The translations under genes were made by a program, and so were the position numbers. A stretch of DNA of 64,000 nt from Flexicrinis sp001567485 (lineage in GTDB: Bacteria; Chloroflexota; Anaerolineae; Aggregatilineales; Phototrophicaceae): the NCBI GenBank assembly GCA_030263635.1, contig SZPI01000022.1, forward strand, positions 1 through 64,000, written 5' to 3'. Positions within the stretch are counted from its first letter, which is position 1. Each line of letters starts with the position of its first letter. The notes below the pieces were generated by a model that was not told the origin of the DNA, did not search any database, and worked only from the letters and a program-made list of their open reading frames with translations. This document shows positions 33,949 to 42,603 of the stretch, in pieces.

Positions 33949-34670
33949 TCGGCGTCGGCACCGTGTTTCGCCGCGAGCTGGCGGCTTACTTCACCTCGCC
34001 CATCGCCTACTTGATCGGCGCGGCGTTCCTGCTCGTCACCGCGCTGGTGTTCAACAGCAACCTCACGCTGGCGCTCACTCAAGAGCCGGTTAACCCGGCC
34101 ATCGTGCCGAACGCACTGTCATTCTTCCTGATCTTCTTCGGCCCGGTGCTGACGATGCGCCTGCTGGCGGAAGAAGCACGCGAGGGCACGCTCGAACTAC
34201 TGCTGACGACGCCCGTCACCGAGGTCGCTATCGTGCTGGGCAAGTTCCTCAGTGCGTGGGTGTTCTACAGCTTGCTGCTGGCCGCCACGCTGGTGTATCA
34301 GATCATCCTGTCGAACGTCACACAGCCAGAGACCGGGCAGGCCATCGCGGCTTATATCGGGATTTGGCTGTACGGCGGCGCGGCGCTGGCGGTCGGCCTG
34401 TTGTGCTCCGCGCTCACCGAAAGCCAAGTCGTCGCGGCGTTCTTGAGCGTCGCCGTGCTGCTGCTGCTCTATCTGGGCGAATTGGCCGGCCAGATCGTCG
34501 CCAGCATCGACATGGCGAACCTGCTGCGCCGGCTGTCGATGCCCGGCCACTACATCGGTTCGTTCGCGTCGGGGCTGGTGCGTTTCGAGGACATCATCTA
34601 CTACGCCGGCGTGATCGCGATTGCGCTGTTTCTCACGCTGCGGTTGGTCGAGCTGCGGAGGCTTCGTTGA
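33945..34670 (+). CDS. ABC-2 type permease (GldF-like)
   Basis: 241 residues with six hydrophobic segments. The start TVFRRELAAYFTSPIAYLIGAAFLLV and LTMRLLAEEAREGTLELLLTTPVTEVAIVLGKFLSAW are characteristic of the GldF/ABC-2 membrane component. It forms the channel partner of the upstream ATPase. The stop overlaps the next start by one base (TGATG). Confidence 0.9.
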   Translation: MIGVGTVFRRELAAYFTSPIAYLIGAAFLLVTALVFNSNLTLALTQEPVNPAIVPNALSFFLIFFGPVLTMRLLAEEAREGTLELLLTTPVTEVAIVLGKFLSAWVFYSLLLAATLVYQIILSNVTQPETGQAIAAYIGIWLYGGAALAVGLLCSALTESQVVAAFLSVAVLLLLYLGELAGQIVASIDMANLLRRLSMPGHYIGSFASGLVRFEDIIYYAGVIAIALFLTLRLVELRRLR

Positions 34671-36049
34671 TGGTCGCGGTGCTGCGCAGCAGGGCGTTTC
34701 GCCATATCCTCACGACCGTCGTGTTGGCCGCGATCCTCGTACTCGTGGTCAGCTTTCTATATGCCCGCACCGAGCAGGCTGCGCTCACGCTCGACATGAC
34801 CGAGAGCCGGCAGTTTTCGCTGACGCCGGAGACGCTGCGCATCCTTGAACGGGTGGATCGTCCGATTCAAATCACCGGCTTCTACTCGTCCGCGGCGCTC
34901 CGATTCCGCGAGCTGGACGACATGATCGTGCGGCTGTACGTCGATCAGACCGGCGGGCTGATCCGCAGCGTGTACTACAACCCGGACGACAACCCGGCGC
35001 TGGCGACTCAATTCAACCTGACCTACGACGGCGAGTTGTTCGTCTCTTACTTGACCGACGACGGCCAAATCGACTTCAGCACGATCGTGCGGGTCGTGGC
35101 CGAGAACAATCAGGAGCGCAACATCACCAGCGCGCTCGTGCGTCTGCTCGACATCAACCGGTTCACCGTGGCGTACGACACAACCTACAGCGACATCAAC
35201 CCGTTCGACACGACAGCGCGCGGGTTCACCGGGATTTTCAACGGCCTCGGCGCGAACGGCATCCTGACGACCTCGCTGGATCTGGCCGGCTTGGCGGCGC
35301 GCGGAGCAGATGTGCCGGAGGACATCGACACGATCCTGCTGGCCCGCATGCGGCAGCAGCTTCCGCCGGACGCGATTGCGGTGCTGGCGCGCTTCCTTGA
35401 ACGCGGCGGGTCGCTCTTGATCTTGACCGACGCCGATTTCACCACTGCGCCGTTCTTGGCCGAGGACAGCCTGTTCAATGCGTTCTTGTGGCAGAACTTC
35501 GGAATCCGGATGCTGGACGGCATCGCCATCGACACGCTCTCCAACGCCCCCAACGACACCTCAACACGGGCGATGTTCCGGGTGGCGCGCGCGGTGCAGA
35601 TCGACGATTCGCCGCCGGTCTCCAACGGCATGATTATTGCGACCAGCGAACTCAGCTACGCCGAGACCGACTTCGCCAGCGTCCTGAACGCCAATCAGTA
35701 CGAGTTCAGCATCGAGGACGACATCGCCGGGCCGGTCAACCTCGCGGCGTGGGCCTTCGATGAGACGACGGGGGCGCGTGTCGTGCTGATCGGCGATACC
35801 GACTGGGCAACCAACGGTCTGGTAAGCAACCCGGTGGGTAACAGCATCTTGTTTACAGATGCAATCCGCTGGCTGACAGGCTTCGGCGAGGAACTGGTGT
35901 TCGCGCCAGAAGGACGCGCGACGAACCTGCCCACGGTATTTCTCAGCACACAGCAGCTTGACCAGATCGCGCTGCTCACGGTCGTGGTGATGCCGGCCGG
36001 CCTGCTGTTGATCGGCTTGGCGGTATGGTGGATTCGGCGGCGCGCCTGA
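34670..36049 (+). CDS. GldG-like ABC accessory protein
   Basis: 459 residues from ATG 34670, chosen because of the TGATG coupling with the permease and GGAGG 8 nt upstream; the longer open frame upstream is the permease's shadow. An N-terminal transmembrane helix (residues about 12-32) and a C-terminal one (about 434-453) flank a large outer domain. The segment SLTPETLRILERVDRPIQITGFYSS, then LLDINRFTVAYDTTYSDINPFD and FLERGGSLLILTDAD, match the ABC_transp_aux/GldG family. It probably helps the ABC-2 exporter act at the outer face. Confidence 0.85.
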   Translation: MVAVLRSRAFRHILTTVVLAAILVLVVSFLYARTEQAALTLDMTESRQFSLTPETLRILERVDRPIQITGFYSSAALRFRELDDMIVRLYVDQTGGLIRSVYYNPDDNPALATQFNLTYDGELFVSYLTDDGQIDFSTIVRVVAENNQERNITSALVRLLDINRFTVAYDTTYSDINPFDTTARGFTGIFNGLGANGILTTSLDLAGLAARGADVPEDIDTILLARMRQQLPPDAIAVLARFLERGGSLLILTDADFTTAPFLAEDSLFNAFLWQNFGIRMLDGIAIDTLSNAPNDTSTRAMFRVARAVQIDDSPPVSNGMIIATSELSYAETDFASVLNANQYEFSIEDDIAGPVNLAAWAFDETTGARVVLIGDTDWATNGLVSNPVGNSILFTDAIRWLTGFGEELVFAPEGRATNLPTVFLSTQQLDQIALLTVVVMPAGLLLIGLAVWWIRRRA

Positions 36050-36115
36050 CCGACGATTGCCATGCGGATCACTGAGAGCCGTATGAGACTTAATTCTCCG
36101 GCCGATGTGGTTTGC

Positions 36116-36144
36116 TTGACAAGATTTTGGCATCGGGATACTTT
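36116..36144 (+). promoter_or_regulatory. rpoD promoter
   Basis: Perfect TTGACA (36116-36121), 17-nt spacer and TACTTT (36139-36144), the best promoter in the window. Transcription would begin near 36151, leaving a leader of about 147 nt. Confidence 0.75.
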
Positions 36145-36150
36145 ATAGGG

Positions 36151-36297
36151 GGTAACATACGACGGTTTAATCCTCGTCAACCGGCGAGGATTGTTTGGCT
36201 AACGACCTGGGAAGGTGTACGTGCCGTCGGTACCTTCCCCAAGCACACACGAGGGTCAGCGCCTTGCCTGCCAACGCTCGCAAGGCTTTATGCGCGT
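36151..36297 (+). promoter_or_regulatory. Structured 5' leader of rpoD with a minimal ORF
   Basis: Two hairpins: AATCCTCG (36169-36176) with CGAGGATT (36185-36192), followed by GTTTGG; and GGGAAGGT (36209-36216) with ACCTTCCC (36232-36239). Near the end an ATG CGC GTA TGA mini-ORF (36290-36301), with AAGG upstream, overlaps the rpoD ATG at 36298. The structures suggest control after initiation, but the T tract is short and no known riboswitch was recognised. Confidence 0.45.
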
Positions 36298-37554
36298 ATG
36301 ACTATGGCTATGGCAGCAATCGCACAGATCACACCATTCGACGACATCCGCACTCAGCTTGTGGAAAAAGCCAAGCGCGAGGGTGGCATCACGCATGATG
36401 ACATCCTTGCCGTCATGCCCAACGCCGAGAATGACATCGCGCTTCTCGACGACCTGATGAACAGCCTCATGGAGGAGGGTGTGGAGATCGGCCAGCGCGT
36501 GCCATCCTCGAGCGACCTGTACGCCGAGCTTGACGCCGACATGGACGGCCTCGACATGGAGATCGCCGCGGAAGGCGGCAACCCGTACAACTGGGCGACG
36601 GAGTTGATCGACGACGCTGGCTATCAGCAGGCGCTCGATACCGACGACGTGGTCGGCCTGTACCTGAAGGAAGCCGGGCGTGTCCCCCTGCTCACCGCCG
36701 AGCAGGAAGTTGAGCTTGCCAAGCGCATGGAGCGCGGCGTGCTGGCTCAGAAGAAGCTGGAAGAGATGGGCGACCGCCTATCTCCCGACGACATCTACAC
36801 GCTCAAGGACTACGTCCTCGATGCCGAGGCCGCGCAGGAGCACCTTGTGCGCGCTAACGCGCGTCTGGTCATCAGCGTCGCCAAGAAGTACATCGGGCGC
36901 GGTGTGCATTTCCTCGACTTGATTCAGGAAGGCAACATCGGCCTGATCCGCGCGACCAACAAGTTCGAGTACCGCCGCGGGCATAAGTTCAGCACGTATG
37001 CGACGTGGTGGATCCGGCAGGCGGTCAGTCGTGCCGTGGCCGATCAGGGCCGCACGATTCGCGTGCCGGTGCACATGGGCGACCAGCTCAACCGCATGCG
37101 CCGCGTGCAGCTCCAGCTCTTGCAGGACTTGGGCCGCGAGCCGTCGATCGAGGAGCTTGCAATCGGCATGGAGACCACGCCGGACAAGGTCGAGCATCTC
37201 ATGGAGATCAGCCGCCGTCCGGTGAGCCTTGAGACGCCGATCGACGAGGACGGCGACAGCACCTTCGGCGATTTCGTGGAGGACACCAGCACGCCGGCCC
37301 CGGCCGACGAGGTGGCGACTCACCTGCTGCACGAGCAGCTTCAGGGCGCGCTCAACCGCCTGCCCAGCCGCGAGGCGCAGATTCTGCGCTTGCGCTACGG
37401 GTTGGAGGATGGCCGGGTTTACACGCTCGAAGAGGTCGGCCAGACCATCGGCGTCACCCGCGAGCGCGTGCGCCAGCTTGAGGCGCAAGCCTTGAACCGC
37501 CTGCGCCAGTCGAGCGCGCACATCATCCTGCGCGACTACCTGTACGGGGAGTAG
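36298..37554 (+). CDS. rpoD: Primary sigma factor RpoD/SigA
   Basis: 418 residues from ATG 36298, the first Met after the promoter with a sensible protein start (MAMAAIAQITPFDD follows). Region 1.1 is ITPFDDIRTQLVEKAKREGGITHDDIL. Region 1.2 holds DDVVGLYLKEAGRVPLLTAEQEVELAKRM. Region 2 has NARLVISVAKKYIGRG, DLIQEGNIGLIRA and the melting segment FSTYATWWIRQAVSRA. Region 4 has LEEVGQTIGVTRERVRQLEAQAL for the -35 element. It is the housekeeping sigma factor directing RNA polymerase to promoters such as those listed here. Confidence 0.95.
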   Translation: MTMAMAAIAQITPFDDIRTQLVEKAKREGGITHDDILAVMPNAENDIALLDDLMNSLMEEGVEIGQRVPSSSDLYAELDADMDGLDMEIAAEGGNPYNWATELIDDAGYQQALDTDDVVGLYLKEAGRVPLLTAEQEVELAKRMERGVLAQKKLEEMGDRLSPDDIYTLKDYVLDAEAAQEHLVRANARLVISVAKKYIGRGVHFLDLIQEGNIGLIRATNKFEYRRGHKFSTYATWWIRQAVSRAVADQGRTIRVPVHMGDQLNRMRRVQLQLLQDLGREPSIEELAIGMETTPDKVEHLMEISRRPVSLETPIDEDGDSTFGDFVEDTSTPAPADEVATHLLHEQLQGALNRLPSREAQILRLRYGLEDGRVYTLEEVGQTIGVTRERVRQLEAQALNRLRQSSAHIILRDYLYGE

Positions 37555-37560
37555 ACCCCT

Positions 37561-38343
37561 GTGCAAGCGAAGGCAGCACGCGGCCCGATCTTCCTACCGC
37601 TGCTGGTAGCAGCGCTCGGCGTTGCCCTTCTGCTTGAGAACTTTCTGCTGCTCGGAGACTTCCGGATCAGCGCCCTTCTGCCCCTAGTGCTCGTCGCGCT
37701 GGGGGCTTGGATTCTCATTCGCGGCGATCTCGGCACACGCACCGCGCGCACCTTCGGCATCACGCGCGGCAGTGTGCAAAGCGGCACGCTTGAGATCAGC
37801 GCTGGCGAAGTCGACGTCATCATCGGCGGGGGCGCGCGGGATGGCCGCTTGGTCGAGGGCCAGTTTGCCCGCAGCAGCCGCCCCTCGCTCGACGTCGAAG
37901 CTACCCACGCTCATTTGCAATTCTTGCGCAGCCGGACTCCGTGGCTGTCGTTCGCGGATTGGCAGATGCGCCTCGCGGATGACCTGCCGTGGGACGTACT
38001 GATCTCGACCTCCATCGGCCAGATCAACGCTGACCTCGGCGGGCTGATCGTGCAGGGCGTCACGCTGGCGAGTGGCGTCGGGGACATCCGCCTCGTCTCG
38101 CCCTCGGAGGCGTTCGACCCGGTGCGGGTGCGCTCTGCCGCCGGAGATATTCACGTCATCGTACCGGAAGGACAGGCTGCCCGCGTCCACGTCAAGCCGA
38201 CCCGCCTGTTCCGCGTGCGGGTTAACGAGACGCGCTATCGGGTGCTCGAACCCGGCATCTACGAGGCCATCAAAGCCAACGACGAATCGCCCCGCGTGGA
38301 TATCTATCTGCGCGGCACGTTCGGCGACGCTTATTTGTCATGA
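37561..38343 (+). CDS. LiaF/DUF4097-like membrane protein
   Basis: 260 residues from the GTG at 37561; GGGGAG lies 8 nt upstream within the end of rpoD. Two N-terminal hydrophobic helices (about 10-28 and 38-54, including LPLLVAALGVALLLENFLLL and ISALLPLVLVALGAWILI) resemble LiaI/LiaF-type anchors. The rest is a repetitive beta domain (GTLEISAGEVDVIIGGG, GQINADLGGLIVQGVTLASGVGDIRL) like the toastrack fold of LiaF and DUF4097. Relatives act in envelope-stress sensing. It lies 6 nt after rpoD and overlaps the next gene by 4 nt. Confidence 0.75.
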   Translation: MQAKAARGPIFLPLLVAALGVALLLENFLLLGDFRISALLPLVLVALGAWILIRGDLGTRTARTFGITRGSVQSGTLEISAGEVDVIIGGGARDGRLVEGQFARSSRPSLDVEATHAHLQFLRSRTPWLSFADWQMRLADDLPWDVLISTSIGQINADLGGLIVQGVTLASGVGDIRLVSPSEAFDPVRVRSAAGDIHVIVPEGQAARVHVKPTRLFRVRVNETRYRVLEPGIYEAIKANDESPRVDIYLRGTFGDAYLS

Positions 38344-39014
38344 CGGTCGAGATCACGTTTCATCCGGGCACGTACGCGGACATCGAGACGTGCCTGACTA
38401 TGGATCACACCTGCGAGACAGACCGCGTCTGGCAGATGACCTTGCCCCATGACGACCCGAGCGTCTACGGCGTGACATTCAAGCAGGAGTTCCTGCCGCG
38501 CCCGGTGGAGCTGACTCATCATGTCGCACGCCACCGCCTATACGACAACCCCGACGCGGGGCGGCTGTGGGTCGTCGCGCGTAAGTACGAACCGGAGCCT
38601 GAAGCGTTGGCCGGCCAAGCGTCGAACGCCGCGCCGGGCGAATTTGAAGGTGATCCCGACACCTCCGGATTGACGATGCCGCCGCCTCCGCCGCTGCGCC
38701 CGCCCGGAATCGGGTACGTGGTCGCACGGTACGACGATTCACAGGAGATCGTGTGGATCGACGACCTCGCCGTGACGCCGGCCCTGCGCCGCAAACGGGT
38801 GGCGACGCGGCTCGTCGATGGGGTGCGGCAGTGGGCGCGTGAGCAGGGCGCGCATCATCTGATGGTGGCCCTGCCGACCAAACACGTCCCGATGATCCAG
38901 CTCGTCACTGCGCAGGGCCTGCGGTTCTGCGGATACAGCGATCACTACTTTCCCAATCACGACATCGCCGTATTTTTCGGACTAAGGCTGGCCCGTCGCG
39001 GACGTGTAGAATAA
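38340..39014 (+). CDS. GNAT-family N-acetyltransferase
   Basis: 224 residues. The ATG overlaps the upstream stop (ATGA). The acetyl-CoA core is IVWIDDLAVTPALRRKRVATRLVDGVRQWAREQGAHHLMVALP cut here into its parts: strand, the RRKRVATRL loop and helix. A proline-rich insert near residue 110 (MPPPPPLRPPG) is unusual and probably a flexible loop. The acceptor substrate is unknown. Fourth gene of the rpoD group, 33 nt before the membrane sensor gene. Confidence 0.8.
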   Translation: MTVEITFHPGTYADIETCLTMDHTCETDRVWQMTLPHDDPSVYGVTFKQEFLPRPVELTHHVARHRLYDNPDAGRLWVVARKYEPEPEALAGQASNAAPGEFEGDPDTSGLTMPPPPPLRPPGIGYVVARYDDSQEIVWIDDLAVTPALRRKRVATRLVDGVRQWAREQGAHHLMVALPTKHVPMIQLVTAQGLRFCGYSDHYFPNHDIAVFFGLRLARRGRVE

Positions 39015-39047
39015 AGCGACGTATCGGGCGACGGAAAGCAGTCCGCT

Positions 39048-40988
39048 TTGACTTCCGACTTGTTCGTTTCGTTTCTCGACCTGATGAACGAAACGCTGGC
39101 AGCGGCAATCGTGATTGTCGCGGCCTCCCTTCTGCTGTATACGATCACCCGCAACGCGCATGATCGGGTCGCGCGGGCGTCGGCGATGGTGTTGTTCGCT
39201 GTCACCACGGCGTATGTGTGCGACGTCCTCACCGGCCTGCGCCCAACCGACGAGGCGGTGCTGCGTTTGCTGCGCGCGCAGTGGCTGGGGATCGCGCTGG
39301 CTCCCGCGGCGCTCGTGCACTTGTCCGACGCGCTGCTCGACACAACCGGCTTGCCCTCGCGCGGGCGGAGAAGCCGCACGCTGCGCCTGATGTATCTGAT
39401 CGGCACGGCTTTCGTGATCGCTGCCATGTTCTCCGACATCCTCGTTGGCCCGATCGAGAGCGCGGGCCGTCCTGCCCTGCGTGCCATGCCGTTGATGGCG
39501 GTGTTCGCAGCCTACACGGTCGTCGCCTCAGGCTTTGCGCTGATCAACGTCGAGCGCGCGCGGCGGCGCTGCCTCACCCGTTCGACGCGCCGTCGCATGG
39601 GCTACCTTGAGATCGCCCTGCTCACGCCGATCGTCGGCGTTTTCCCGTTCAGCGCGTTCTTCGCGCCGGGCGGCGAGTTCACCACCGGCGCGCTCGTGCT
39701 GGTCATCATCGCCAATATCTTCGTCGTGCTGATGCTCTTGTTCCTCGCTTATCCGCTGTCGTTCTTCGGCAGCCGAATCCCCGACCGCGCCGTCAAAGCC
39801 GACCTGCTGCGCATGGTGCTGCGCGGCCCAGCCACCGGCATGCTGATCGTCGCGGTGCTGTTCTTCACCAGCCGCGCGACCCGCATCTTCGGCCTCGTCA
39901 GCAGCGAGTTCGCCGTGTTCGCCGTCGTCACGGTCGTACTGTGCTGGCAGTGGATCATCGACCTTATGCTGCCACTGCTCGACCGCTGGCTGATTTACGG
40001 CGAGGAATCGGAACAGTTCAACAAGATTCAGAAGCTGAACCGGCAGCTGCTCACACGGGCCGATCTGCTGTCGCTGATGGAAGGCATCCTCGCGCAGGCG
40101 CGCAACGTCTTGCGCACGTCGGGCGCGTTCGTCGCGGCGCTGACGGACAGCACGCCGGAGGTCATCAGCGCGACCGGCCGCGGCCACGACATCGAAGACC
40201 GCGCCAGTGATCTGAGCGGCGCGCTGGGCGGGCTGAAGATCGCCACGGTCGCCCAACCGCTGCTGTGGGAAGGGTTCTGGCTGCTCCCCCTCAGCAGGCA
40301 GCGCGGGTTGATCAACGGCGGGCAGATGATCGGTGTGCTGGGGCTGCAAGCCACGCATGATTCAGCCCCAACGGCAGACGAGATGGCCGTGATCGCCCGT
40401 GTTCGCCGCCGCGTCGCCCGCGCGCTGGACGACATGCTGCTGCAATCCGAGGTCGTCGCCGCGCTGGAGGGCTTGCTGCCGCAGTTCGCCACGTCACGCG
40501 AATCCAACCGCGAGGACGAGTATCAGCCGCGCAGCACACCGGCCGCCGAGCCGAACCTGCCCGCGCTGCCCGACCGCGATCAGATCGTCGAACAGGTACA
40601 GGCCGCGCTTCGTCATTATTATGGCGGGCCGGGGATGACCAAGAGCCGCCTGCTGGACTTGGCGGTCGTGCGGCGCGCGCTGGAGTTCAACGTCAATGAG
40701 CCGGTGCGCGCCTTGCGCTCGGTGCTGGATCGCGCCATCGAGCTGCAGCGCCCGCCCGGCGAGCGTGACTGGCGCAGCCAAGACTGGCTGATCTACAACA
40801 TCCTCGATCTGCGCTATATCAAGAAGCAGCGCGTGCGCGAGGTCGCTAACCGGCTGTACATGAGTGACGCCAACCTGTATCGCAAGCAAAATCTGGCGAT
40901 TGAGGCGGTTGCGGACAGCCTGCTGCGCATGGAGGCCGATGCGCTGCTGGAAGAGGCTACTGAAAGCGAGTCAAAATCGGTGCTATAA
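39048..40988 (+). CDS. Multi-pass membrane sensor with GAF-like and C-terminal helix-turn-helix regions
   Basis: 646 residues from a TTG at 39048 with GGAAAG upstream; ATG 39084 is the alternative. Residues 1-310 contain about eight to nine hydrophobic helices resembling the 7TM/histidine-kinase N-terminal type. Residues about 330-470 look like a GAF domain (LLTRADLLSLMEGILAQARNVL). No histidine-kinase, GGDEF or phosphatase motifs follow. Instead the C-terminus (about 560-640) has RVREVANRLYMSDANLYRKQNLAIEAV, a helix-turn-helix-like pattern. This could be a membrane-bound one-component regulator. The last codons overlap the -10 box of tatA. Confidence 0.65.
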   Translation: MTSDLFVSFLDLMNETLAAAIVIVAASLLLYTITRNAHDRVARASAMVLFAVTTAYVCDVLTGLRPTDEAVLRLLRAQWLGIALAPAALVHLSDALLDTTGLPSRGRRSRTLRLMYLIGTAFVIAAMFSDILVGPIESAGRPALRAMPLMAVFAAYTVVASGFALINVERARRRCLTRSTRRRMGYLEIALLTPIVGVFPFSAFFAPGGEFTTGALVLVIIANIFVVLMLLFLAYPLSFFGSRIPDRAVKADLLRMVLRGPATGMLIVAVLFFTSRATRIFGLVSSEFAVFAVVTVVLCWQWIIDLMLPLLDRWLIYGEESEQFNKIQKLNRQLLTRADLLSLMEGILAQARNVLRTSGAFVAALTDSTPEVISATGRGHDIEDRASDLSGALGGLKIATVAQPLLWEGFWLLPLSRQRGLINGGQMIGVLGLQATHDSAPTADEMAVIARVRRRVARALDDMLLQSEVVAALEGLLPQFATSRESNREDEYQPRSTPAAEPNLPALPDRDQIVEQVQAALRHYYGGPGMTKSRLLDLAVVRRALEFNVNEPVRALRSVLDRAIELQRPPGERDWRSQDWLIYNILDLRYIKKQRVREVANRLYMSDANLYRKQNLAIEAVADSLLRMEADALLEEATESESKSVL

Positions 40989-41040
40989 TGGCCGCAACGA
41001 GGGCGGAACGCCCCCGGTTGGTTGAGAGGAAATGGTCACC

Positions 41041-41226
41041 ATGAAACCCGGTCTTCCCGAGCTGTTGGTCATTCTGGTCATCGTACTGGTCGTGTTTGGC
41101 GCGGGCCGTATCCGCCGCGTGTTCGGTGAACTCGGCGGTGGGATCGCGGAGTTTCGCAAAGGACTGAGGGAAGGTTCGTCCGACGAGCAGAAGCTGCCGG
41201 AAGATAACGAGGTCATCCGCAAGTAA
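41041..41226 (+). CDS. tatA: Twin-arginine translocase subunit TatA
   Basis: 61 residues from ATG 41041; GAGAGG lies about 8 nt upstream, whereas it is too close to the ATG at 41032. One N-terminal helix (LPELLVILVIVLVVFGAGRIRR) with the FG hinge, then the amphipathic helix VFGELGGGIAEFRKGL and an acidic tail: the complete TatA/E plan. It forms the Tat export pore for folded, RR-signal proteins such as the multicopper oxidase at 945-1976. TATAAT at 40984-40989 overlaps the previous stop. Its 3' end overlaps the convergent DUF1992 gene by 14 nt. Confidence 0.9.
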   Translation: MKPGLPELLVILVIVLVVFGAGRIRRVFGELGGGIAEFRKGLREGSSDEQKLPEDNEVIRK

Positions 41227-41596
41227 GGCGGCGGCGCTCGATTTCGACGTCGATCATCCGCTTGTGCGAAACGCCGGGCGGTGCTTTGAGGTTATAAGCC
41301 AGTACCCGTTTGTTCAGCGCCGTGATGCCGGCGCTGATTGATTCCGGCAGAGCAGCACCCGACTTCAGCGCCCGCGCCAGCTGCTGACGGGTCTGCGCGA
41401 GCAGATCGTCCAACTCGCGGCCTTCGAGAATCCACCCCGGCGTAAGGTCGTTGTCTTTCAACAGTTTGTATGCTAACTTGAGTTCATCCGGGGTGTACGG
41501 ATCGTCCAATTCAAGGCGCTTGCCTGCATTGGGCAGATTCGATCCGTCGCCAATCGCCTGCCGAACCCGTTCATCCAAGCTCGATTCCCAATCCAC
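41213..41596 (-). CDS. DUF1992 / DnaJ-homologue-C28-like protein
   Basis: 127 residues from the GTG at 41596, preceded by GGGGAGGT 7 nt upstream; the longer frame reads into the 117-bp element and is rejected. The start DWESSLDERVRQAIGDGSNLPNAGKRLEL and LAYKLLKDNDLTPGWIL match the conserved DUF1992 domain, found in bacteria and in eukaryotic DNAJC28. The function is unknown. It converges on tatA and overlaps its last codons. Copy C of the element lies 15 nt upstream. Confidence 0.82.
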   Translation of the reverse strand: MDWESSLDERVRQAIGDGSNLPNAGKRLELDDPYTPDELKLAYKLLKDNDLTPGWILEGRELDDLLAQTRQQLARALKSGAALPESISAGITALNKRVLAYNLKAPPGVSHKRMIDVEIERRRLTCG

Positions 41597-41610
41597 GGTG
41601 GCGACCTCCC

Positions 41611-41727
41611 CTAAGCGTGGAGTTGAAAGTGCCAAGTGCTGAGTGATGAGAAAAGACAAGACTATATCACTCAATCAACACGACGTTATAGGAGACCAAC
41701 GCTCTCGATCTTCAAACAATGGCTTAG
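41611..41727 (+). repeat. Dispersed 117-bp intergenic element, copy C
   Basis: CTAAGC (41611-41616) to GCTTAG (41722-41727). Core heptads: GAAAGTG 41625, CCAAGTG 41632, CTGAGTG 41639, ATGAGAA 41646. GGAGACC starts at 41691, 38 nt after the core, exactly as in copy B. The blocks CTCTCGA and GGCTTAG are also shared. It lies between divergent genes rather than behind a stop codon. Confidence 0.75.
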
Positions 41728-41802
41728 CGGAATTATGTTTGTGATGATTTTCACGGAAATCGGAATCCCTGTCAAGCAGTACACCACAGAGGCCCTCGCA
41801 TC

Positions 41803-42603
41803 GTGACCGATCAACCGCACAAAAGCGTCGTCTTTGACCGCGCAGCCACGTTCTATGATCAGACGCGCGGGTTCCCGCCCGGAATCGATCAGCAGGCCGC
41901 CGACTTGATGGCCCGTCTCGGCGGCCTCACCCATTCGTCCGTCGTCGCCGAGATCGGCGTCGGCACGGGGCGGCTCGCGCTGCCGTTGGCGCGTCACAGC
42001 GGGCCGTATCTTGGCTTTGACCTTTCGGCCGATATGATGTCTGTGCTGCGGCAGAAGCACGCCGTTTTCGGCGCGCCAGACATCCGCCTCGCGCGCGCCG
42101 ACGTGACCCAGCTGCCACTGCGATCGAACGTGCTGGATGCCGCCGTGCTGGTGCATATCCTGCATCTGGTCTCTGACCCGGAACGCGCCGCGTCCGAACT
42201 TCGCCGCACTGTGAAGCCCGCGGGCGTCGCCATTGTCGGGTGGAACCGCAGCTATGAGCACGGGCTGGAGGCGATCAGCGACGCATGGGAAGCCGCGACC
42301 GGCGAGCAGTGGCGGCGCTGGCGCAAGGGTGAGGACAACCGCGACACCAGCGCGGTCGTGCTTGAGCAGAACGGCTGGACTGAGACGGCGTCCGGCGTGC
42401 TGGAGTTCACGACAACCCTGACGCCGCGTGCCAAGCTCGAACGCTATCGCGGGCGCATTTTCTCCTCCATGTGGCGAATGGACGACGCAGCGTGGCAGGC
42501 CGGCGTCGCAGCGGTCGAAGCGGTCGTCGCGGCCCAGTACACCGACCTCGATCAGCCGTTCGAGGTCAGCCACGCATTTCACGTCGTGGTGCTCAGGCCG
42601 TAG
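41803..42603 (+). CDS. Class I SAM-dependent methyltransferase
   Basis: 266 residues from the GTG at 41803. Motif I is VVAEIGVGTGRLALPLA, motif II LGFDLSADMMSVL, followed by DVTQLPLRSNVLDAAVLVHILHLV typical of the Methyltransf_11 group (UbiE/BioC-like). The methyl acceptor is unknown. It stands alone on the plus strand and its end overlaps the convergent ABC ATPase gene by 11 nt. Confidence 0.88.
   Translation: MTDQPHKSVVFDRAATFYDQTRGFPPGIDQQAADLMARLGGLTHSSVVAEIGVGTGRLALPLARHSGPYLGFDLSADMMSVLRQKHAVFGAPDIRLARADVTQLPLRSNVLDAAVLVHILHLVSDPERAASELRRTVKPAGVAIVGWNRSYEHGLEAISDAWEAATGEQWRRWRKGEDNRDTSAVVLEQNGWTETASGVLEFTTTLTPRAKLERYRGRIFSSMWRMDDAAWQAGVAAVEAVVAAQYTDLDQPFEVSHAFHVVVLRP

Noticed and set aside
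41597..41674. N-terminal extension of the DUF1992 protein
   Set aside because: It is encoded by the 117-bp repeat element; the GTG at 41596 has a strong ribosome-binding site.
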